DNA of 27,166 bases from an uncultured Duncaniella sp. (lineage in GTDB: Bacteria > Bacteroidota > Bacteroidia > Bacteroidales > Muribaculaceae), in NCBI GenBank assembly GCA_910586305.1, contig CAJUGS010000037.1, positions 1 to 27,166 on the forward strand, in the 5' to 3' direction. Positions 21,859 to 27,166 of this stretch are shown here, piece after piece. A program made the position numbers and the translations under genes. Position 1 is the first letter of the stretch; each line of letters starts with the position of its first letter. The notes under the pieces were generated by a model. That model ran no database searches, had not been told where the DNA came from, and saw nothing but the letters and a program-made list of their open reading frames with translations.

Positions 21859-22230
21859 ATGAATCTGCTGCTCAACATCATATGGGTCCTGTTCGGCGGT
21901 CTCATGATAGCCATCGAATACGCCCTGTCAAGCCTGCTCATGATGCTTACCATCATAGGCATACCCTTTGGCCTACAGACTCTCAAGCTCGCCGCTATGT
22001 CGTTATGGCCGTTTGGCTCCGGCACAACCTCTTCAGGATGGCCGTCAGGCTGTCTCGCCGGTATCATGAACATCATATGGTGGTTTGTCGGAGGTATTCC
22101 TATCGCTTTGACCCACCTCGTATGGGGTGTGGTATTCTGCATCACCATCATCGGTATTCCATTTGGTATGCAGCATTTCAAGCTCATGCGCCTTGCCTTC
22201 TTTCCGTTCGGAAAAGAGGTGGTCATGTAG
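21859..22230 (+). CDS. yccF: YccF domain inner-membrane protein
   Basis: 124 residues from the ATG at 21859. It contains two YccF repeats: NIIWVLFGGLMIAIEYALSS with TIIGIPFGLQTLKLAAMSLW, and NIIWWFVGGIPIALTHLVWG with IIGIPFGMQHFKLMRLAFFP. Each repeat has two hydrophobic helices and the IGIPFG turn that defines the family. The physiological role of YccF is unknown. It lies 11 bases downstream of the four-helix protein and is the last gene of the sigma operon. The next gene is convergent, and no hairpin terminator was seen in the 78-base gap. Confidence 0.93.
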   Translation: MNLLLNIIWVLFGGLMIAIEYALSSLLMMLTIIGIPFGLQTLKLAAMSLWPFGSGTTSSGWPSGCLAGIMNIIWWFVGGIPIALTHLVWGVVFCITIIGIPFGMQHFKLMRLAFFPFGKEVVM

Positions 22231-22308
22231 GACACGACACACATAGGACTCCAGACTGTCAGAGATCGTTAACCGCTGATTTCACAGAGTATTTCCAGGC
22301 GGGCGGTC

Positions 22309-22812
22309 TCAGTCGATTATGCCACGCCTCTTCAGGGAGTTGATGTAGTCGCGCACAAGCATTTCCTGGCGCCGCTCCTCCTCGCGGGAGTATTGCGAAG
22401 GCGGCGGATAGGCCGGACTGCGACGCGGTAAGTCAGGAGCCGTGTATCCGCTGTTTCTGTTGATTCCCTCCGGCCGGGAGGAAGGCCGGGGGTCGGCATA
22501 GACATACCCGTTGTTGGCACGCTCGGCCTCGCGGCGTTCCTTGCGACGGAGGGCGGCGGCACGGGCCGCAGCCGAACGACGCGCGGCCTTGTCGACCTCA
22601 GCAGCCATCTTGTCGTAGACTGCCCTGTTGATACAGGCACCCTTGTCAGGCTCGAAGTCGGCCGAGACAGTGCGGTTGTAGACGGCAAAGATAGTGTCGT
22701 GGAAGTGCTCTTTCCGCATCATCGACTGCCTCTCCATCTCCATGACGGTAGACAGAATCCGGCCCATGGCGGCATTGCCTATGCGATATTGTCGGGGAAG
22801 AAGATTGAACAT
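22309..22812 (-). CDS. Charged protein of unknown function
   Basis: 167 residues from the ATG at 22810-22812 (MFNLLPRQYR); the longer frame would start upstream of the predicted -7 promoter element. The first 80 residues look folded and helical (IGNAAMGRILSTVMEMERQS, MMRKEHFHDTIFAVYNRTV). The middle is an alanine/arginine/glutamate-rich helix (AARRSAAARAAALRRKERRE), probably a coiled coil. This is followed by a proline- and serine-rich, probably disordered stretch and a short C-terminal helix (EMLVRDYINSLKRRGIID). No signal peptide or known motif. It stands alone, with its own -7 element upstream. Confidence 0.7.
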   Translation of the reverse strand: MFNLLPRQYRIGNAAMGRILSTVMEMERQSMMRKEHFHDTIFAVYNRTVSADFEPDKGACINRAVYDKMAAEVDKAARRSAAARAAALRRKERREAERANNGYVYADPRPSSRPEGINRNSGYTAPDLPRRSPAYPPPSQYSREEERRQEMLVRDYINSLKRRGIID

Positions 22813-22833
22813 AATTATCCGGTGATTTTTCCG

Positions 22834-22841
22834 CAAAGTTA
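22834..22841 (-). promoter_or_regulatory. -7 element of the charged-protein gene
   Basis: TAACTTTG on the minus strand matches TAnnTTTG and lies 21 bases ahead of the ATG. A matching TTTG at 19-20 bases upstream is absent (TTTTC is nearest), so strength is uncertain. Confidence 0.5.
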
Positions 22842-22950
22842 ACACCGGTCCCGACATGAAAAGGTGCGATAACGCCGACTTGTATTGAAAATATCAGCGA
22901 CGGGACAGAGGGCGCCATGAATCATAGAATGTCAACCAGTACCGAAACAT

Positions 22951-22980
22951 ATAATATCGGGTAATATCGGGAATTATCGG
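22951..22980. repeat. Three imperfect 10-bp tandem units
   Basis: ATAATATCGG, GTAATATCGG and GAATTATCGG follow one another without gaps. The one-turn spacing would place each unit on the same face of the helix. It lies between two minus-strand genes. Confidence 0.8.
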
Positions 22981-22990
22981 ACCTGTATAT

Positions 22991-23050
22991 AAAAACAAGC
23001 AGGGAAACAACCACCATTAAAATACCGGGGCTGTGTCCCTGCCTGTTTTT
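22991..23050 (-). terminator. Probable terminator of the type IX secreted protein gene
   Basis: GCAGGGA (22999-23005) pairs with TCCCTGC (23036-23042), extended after one mismatch by an A-run/T-run. On the minus strand TTGTTTTTATA follows. The loop is long (30 bases), so it is weaker than the others in the window. Confidence 0.55.
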
Positions 23051-23066
23051 TCAGTACATCAAATAA

Positions 23067-26000
23067 TTATTCTTTGATGAGGCGTACTGTTTTGAATGAG
23101 TTATCAGTAAAATTCAGTACCACAAAATAGATTCCGGGGGTGAGAGCAGATACATCGACCTGAGAGCCGGGATATTGTATATTCATAACAGTGTATCCGT
23201 TAACTGCGACAACAGAGAGGTTTTCAATATTATCGGCTCCGACAATTTCCATTGTATCATGCATGGGATTTGGTCCCACCTTGACCTCCTTGTCGAAAAT
23301 TGACTCAATCGAAGAGAAGCTGACTATATTACTTCTCACTTCGTCAGCATCGCCTGAGGCATAGGACGCAACAATAGCGTAGAAGGATGGCTCTGTGTTC
23401 GGAGTCGTGTCATACCAATTAAGACTTTTTGTCGAACCAATGAGAGACCAGTCATCGAAATCTGATACTTTATCACCTCGCAGTACCTTATATTCCAATG
23501 CAGGACGGTCAATAGATTCATTGTCTCTGGCCATGGTATTGTCAGAATTATAGCAGTCGAGATCATCGCCATAGGCACGCAGCATCGGATGCACTTTGGC
23601 AAACGACGACATATTGCTTATAGTCAAGTTGTATGAATCACCAGCATAATAACATTCCCCTTCAACAAATGGATATTCTTCTACCGGCTCACAGATACCT
23701 ATACCCATGAAACCGTCACAACCCACTGCAATCATGAAACCATTTGCTTCTACGGCATTTCCTAAAATATGTGTACTCCATGCATTATCTACAAAGTTGA
23801 CGTTGCGAGCTATATAAAGCAGATCCTTGGGATTTGGCTTGCCGTCCTCGTCAAGACCGAAGATATAAACCGTAAAGTTTTTGTGCGATCCATATCGGTC
23901 GGTTACAAACCATGATATTTCCTTGATGAGTGCTTTCTTGCGGAAGGCAGCACCGACAATGACTTCGCTATTGCCATGAGTCCATCCGATGTAATCCACC
24001 GGTTCGCCACTATCGTGACGGAACTCGGGCATGGGACTTTCCCATGTTACCATTATTCCTCCATCGGTTGGTGTGGCTTTTGCATTGTGGGCTCTGAGTG
24101 TCTTCTCTTTGAGAACAAAGTCGAGAGTCTTGTCACTGTCAACATCTATCGTGGAGTTCTTCTCCTTGAAATAACCGTTTGTTACATTTACAGAGTAGTC
24201 TCTACCAGTGGCGCCGGCAACATTGTCAATAGTATAACGACCTAAGGCATCAGTAAATACAACAAAGTCATCGTAACCGCGGAGTGCAATTCTCACATTT
24301 CTGATAGGTTGGCCGGACACAACCGATGTAACGGTACCGGAAACTGTGTGGCGAGGAAGTTTAACAATATTCAGATCAAGCTGTTTTGACACATCACTCC
24401 CGAGAGTGAATGTCTCGCTTATCAATGTATGATAACCATGCTTGGCGACTTCCACAGCACAAGTGCCTGCAGCAACTTCAGGGAATGAGAAGCGACCTTG
24501 TTCGTTGGTCATTTCAGTGCGTTGGGTATTATAGATTCTAACTTCTGCACCAGCTACAGGGCCTTTTTCGTCATTGACAACGCCGGTCACACTTCCGGCA
24601 TCTGCTTTGACTATGTTGAATCGAATCTGTGGATACACATTGGCTACCTCAGCGTCGGCAAATCCTTCTCGGTCAAATGTACCTGCGTTATAAGAGGAAC
24701 ACTGGATTGATCTTGCACTGTCACACTTATGAATTACAAAATACTTGCCCATAACGAATTCCTTGCCTTCCTTTTGACACATTATCACTATGTTTCCACC
24801 ATTATAGGAATAAGGAGTTTGGAATGGAATAACGACATCACGGGTGCCAGCCTGCATATATATGGCTCCTTCGAAGACTTTGGAAAATGTTTTGGAGTCG
24901 ATAAATTCAGGCGTGGAGAAGTGGCTCTTGTCGGTCTCAGCTATAAATACCTGAAACGGTTCGCCGTAGAAGTCGGCATCCAGGTGAGAGGTGAATACGA
25001 TTGAGTTGATTTCACCACGTGTAGTTCCAATTTCATTTGCAGGATAGATGCTCTGTGTGGCCGATTCCACAGCATAGAAATTGACAGGGAAGGCCATTGC
25101 GCCGAGTGGATCGCCATGGTCAATTTTTATATCTGTATTGCCCTCGGGCAGCACTTGAAGGTGGTGGGTATAGGATGTGTTGTTGTCGGCAACCAGGTCG
25201 TCTGCAACGATAACAGCATTAAGTCTGAAATTACCTGACTGCCTTGGTGTCCAGCGAAGTTTCACAGTGTTTTTGCCTGATGGCTCGACAATAACGCCTT
25301 GGGCTGTGTCAAGCACAGTATCACTGTCGGCATCTATAAGCTCTACCTTGTAATCAGACATAGGCTCATTGCCGAGATTCTCAACTGTGGCTGTAAAAGT
25401 GTATTCCCTGTCACACTTAAGAAGAGCGTCTCCGATGAGGGAAGTGGCACGCAGGTCATTGGCGACCTTTGTCCCAATCTCAACATCGTCGGCCATACAT
25501 CTCACCTGGTTGAAGAATGATGCTCCAGAAGGCTGATTAAACACGACACGTAAGCGACAGGTCTTATCCGCATATTCCGGAACAGGCAAACTCAGAAGAG
25601 TCCAATCAAGAGTGGGTAAGTATTCGTGCTCGCCTCCTGGCTCGATAGTATAAATTGTGTCATAAGTTGCACCATCGTCGGAACTTAGCATGACTTTTAT
25701 AGACACATCGCCGGCTTCTGCTGTTCCTGTCACGTTGCCTGAAAAATCCACCTTGGCCATCTGATACCAGAAACTAACTACGGGATTAGATCCCATGTTG
25801 ACGTAATGGGTTGTAAAGCCCACACCGTTAAGTTCTACATTTCGGGCATCATCGTAATACACTGTGGTCGTGTAGTATGCACGCGATGAATTGTGACCTC
25901 CATATAGAGCTACATTTCCAGAGCCAAAGCTCAAATCCCAACCCTCAGGGCCACCCAGCTCGAAATCCTCGTAGTTATAACCAGTGACACGAGCCTGCTT

Positions 26001-26981
26001 GACCGAGCCTGTGAGACTAATCGTGATTTCCGGCTGTGTAAGGTCATTGGTACGCAGTGTCACTGTGCCATTGTAATCTCCGGCCTTGTCAACAACCGCA
26101 GATATGGATATGCGCTCATAGTCGTCCGCCTCGATTTTAAGAGGCAGACCTTCCACGGAGACCCCTTCGGATGCAGAGACCAGAGATACCTCAAGTGGCA
26201 TCATACCACGGTTAGCGATACGATAGGTGCCTTTCAGCACGCCAGAGCGTGTGTCAGTTGTGCCCAGATCAACCTCAGTCTCACCTGAGAACTCAGGCAT
26301 GGGGCCTGACGAGATTTTAAGGTCGTCAATAACAGTTGAATTACTGTTGGCCGGTGAAATACTATGAAATCCGATGCAATACGTGCCGTCGGTATCTGGT
26401 GTGAAACTGTAGCCGTAGTATCTCCAATAGTCGTTGTCGTTCTCAATCACTTCGAGCTCCTTGACCACATTCCGCGCGTCTGTGCCAGAACATATACATA
26501 CCGAGAGCTTTTCCTTGATATCATCTCCTGTAACAGGAGGCATGAGGGCGAAAAACTCGATTTTATATTCCGTATCATTAGTCATGGCAATGGCCGGGCT
26601 AATCAGCCAGGAGTCATGACCGCTGCCCCCACTGCGGTTGCCAAGAATGTATGCATATTTGAATCCTGAGACGCCGTTGAGGGGAGTTCCGTCACGCCCC
26701 AGTGTTCCAGTATGCCATATATCTTCAGGGAAACCGGGAGTGGCTGTTGCAGACCATCCTTCGGGAAGTGAGGTCTCTCCGTCGGGAACACTTTCGAAGT
26801 TTTCATATAAAAACCCATCGGCCAACACGGCTTTCATCTGTACTGTCGGAGTTGCGGGCGACTCGGCCAACCGGAACAGAGCGCAACTTGTGTCATTCCC
26901 GGAGAAAGACATTGCAGTGGCAATTCCGATTGCTGAAAGCGAAACCGCCGAACAAACAAGAATTTTTTTTAATCTCTTCAT
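23067..26981 (-). CDS. Secreted multidomain protein with type IX sorting domain
   Basis: 1304 residues. Signal peptide 1-23. Residues about 56-225 are a choice-of-anchor J (cleaved-adhesin like) beta sandwich starting LYENFESVPDG; 228-328 an immunoglobulin-like domain; 335-505 a second sandwich of the same kind; 506-612 a CARDB-like domain (VENLGNEPMSDYKVELID); about 625-790 an unassigned beta region; 796-875 and 878-958 two carboxypeptidase-regulatory-like domains (TGVVNDEKGPVAGAEVRIYN and SGTVTSVVSGQPIRNVRIAL); 960-1225 fibronectin-like and sandwich parts. The end, from about 1234, is a type A sorting domain (KVGPNPMHDTMEIVG to GIYFVVLNF and KTVRLIKE) that directs export by the type IX system and anchoring on the surface. 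No catalytic domain is seen, so an adhesin or ligand-binding role is likely. Confidence 0.88.
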   Translation of the reverse strand: MKRLKKILVCSAVSLSAIGIATAMSFSGNDTSCALFRLAESPATPTVQMKAVLADGFLYENFESVPDGETSLPEGWSATATPGFPEDIWHTGTLGRDGTPLNGVSGFKYAYILGNRSGGSGHDSWLISPAIAMTNDTEYKIEFFALMPPVTGDDIKEKLSVCICSGTDARNVVKELEVIENDNDYWRYYGYSFTPDTDGTYCIGFHSISPANSNSTVIDDLKISSGPMPEFSGETEVDLGTTDTRSGVLKGTYRIANRGMMPLEVSLVSASEGVSVEGLPLKIEADDYERISISAVVDKAGDYNGTVTLRTNDLTQPEITISLTGSVKQARVTGYNYEDFELGGPEGWDLSFGSGNVALYGGHNSSRAYYTTTVYYDDARNVELNGVGFTTHYVNMGSNPVVSFWYQMAKVDFSGNVTGTAEAGDVSIKVMLSSDDGATYDTIYTIEPGGEHEYLPTLDWTLLSLPVPEYADKTCRLRVVFNQPSGASFFNQVRCMADDVEIGTKVANDLRATSLIGDALLKCDREYTFTATVENLGNEPMSDYKVELIDADSDTVLDTAQGVIVEPSGKNTVKLRWTPRQSGNFRLNAVIVADDLVADNNTSYTHHLQVLPEGNTDIKIDHGDPLGAMAFPVNFYAVESATQSIYPANEIGTTRGEINSIVFTSHLDADFYGEPFQVFIAETDKSHFSTPEFIDSKTFSKVFEGAIYMQAGTRDVVIPFQTPYSYNGGNIVIMCQKEGKEFVMGKYFVIHKCDSARSIQCSSYNAGTFDREGFADAEVANVYPQIRFNIVKADAGSVTGVVNDEKGPVAGAEVRIYNTQRTEMTNEQGRFSFPEVAAGTCAVEVAKHGYHTLISETFTLGSDVSKQLDLNIVKLPRHTVSGTVTSVVSGQPIRNVRIALRGYDDFVVFTDALGRYTIDNVAGATGRDYSVNVTNGYFKEKNSTIDVDSDKTLDFVLKEKTLRAHNAKATPTDGGIMVTWESPMPEFRHDSGEPVDYIGWTHGNSEVIVGAAFRKKALIKEISWFVTDRYGSHKNFTVYIFGLDEDGKPNPKDLLYIARNVNFVDNAWSTHILGNAVEANGFMIAVGCDGFMGIGICEPVEEYPFVEGECYYAGDSYNLTISNMSSFAKVHPMLRAYGDDLDCYNSDNTMARDNESIDRPALEYKVLRGDKVSDFDDWSLIGSTKSLNWYDTTPNTEPSFYAIVASYASGDADEVRSNIVSFSSIESIFDKEVKVGPNPMHDTMEIVGADNIENLSVVAVNGYTVMNIQYPGSQVDVSALTPGIYFVVLNFTDNSFKTVRLIKE

Positions 26982-27008
26982 GCAGTTGTTGATTTAGATT
27001 ATTTTCAT

Positions 27009-27026
27009 TAACTTTACACAAAGTTA
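27009..27026. repeat. Palindrome overlapping the promoter of the secreted protein
   Basis: TAACTTT (27009-27015) and AAAGTTA (27020-27026) with a 4-base centre. It covers the -7 element and predicted start of the minus-strand gene, so it may be an operator, or a by-product of two TAACTTT-like elements facing each other. Confidence 0.7.
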
Positions 27027-27049
27027 TTCCAAAGGCACAAAATGACAAT
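27019..27049 (-). promoter_or_regulatory. Promoter of the type IX secreted protein gene
   Basis: Minus strand ATTG (27046-27049), 19 bases, TAACTTTG (27019-27026). One mismatch in the -33 element. The start would be near 27012, with a leader of about 30 bases. Confidence 0.6.
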
Positions 27050-27166
27050 AGGATTGTAACCATCAGAGCGTGTCTATTCGTGAATTGACACCTAATAACC
27101 CCTCAAAACTATTAGAAACTGTTTAAAATTAGAATTGAAAAAATGTTATAGGGCATAACAAACCCT

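Noticed and set aside
27144..27160. TGTTAT/ATAACA inverted repeat at the right edge
   Set aside because: Only 6 bp in AT-rich sequence close to the edge; it cannot be related to a gene.
1..27166. Search for CRISPR arrays, insertion sequences, phage genes and rRNA
   Set aside because: No regularly spaced repeats, transposase or integrase motifs, or rRNA sequence were seen; the tRNA-Gly has no att-like duplication beside it.

Overview
The window looks like a piece of a Bacteroidales chromosome, most likely Muribaculaceae or a close relative. This is inferred from several signs together: promoters of the Bacteroidetes form TTTG-N19/20-TAnnTTTG, a FecI-type sigma/FecR pair, a type IX secretion C-terminal sorting domain, a sodium-pumping methylmalonyl-CoA decarboxylase operon, and a balanced base composition. 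No rRNA, phage, transposase, CRISPR array or integrase was seen, so the region reads as stable chromosome with several envelope and regulatory modules.

Layout, left to right. Bases 1-530 hold no gene. They contain a minus-strand promoter for a gene beyond the left edge and two hairpin terminators. Next, on the minus strand, come an ECF sigma/FecR pair (531-2120), a GNAT acetyltransferase and tRNA-Gly(CCC) with its own promoter and terminator. A small exported TIGR04076-family protein lies on the plus strand and shares a bidirectional terminator with a convergent nhaD-lipoprotein operon. Divergent from nhaD, and separated from it by two near-abutting promoters and a 24-bp operator-like palindrome, is a five-gene plus-strand operon (5850-11552): ABC ATPase, ABC membrane subunit, YtrA-type GntR repressor, a single-span extracytoplasmic protein and a 972-residue TonB-receptor-like outer-membrane barrel.

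The minus strand then carries a small conserved protein with tcdA, followed by the methylmalonyl-CoA epimerase/decarboxylase operon (mce, mmdA, a lamin-tail/OadG fusion, the biotin carrier, mmdB). This operon converts (R/S)-methylmalonyl-CoA to propionyl-CoA while pumping sodium out, which is the last part of the succinate-to-propionate route. NhaD nearby also works on sodium, though the two operons are not linked. A divergent PepSY-like lipoprotein follows.

From 18.4 to 22.2 kb there is a NatAB-like ABC exporter pair on the minus strand, divergent from an ECF sigma - four-helix membrane protein - YccF operon. The gap between them contains a 12-bp palindrome that builds an ECF-like promoter (TGAAAC-N17-GTC) on each strand. 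The right end holds an uncharacterised charged protein and a 1304-residue secreted multidomain protein with a type IX sorting domain.

The most promising less-described units are the GntR-controlled ABC/outer-membrane barrel operon, the sigma/membrane protein/YccF + NatAB locus with its mirrored promoters, and the lamin-tail/OadG fusion.
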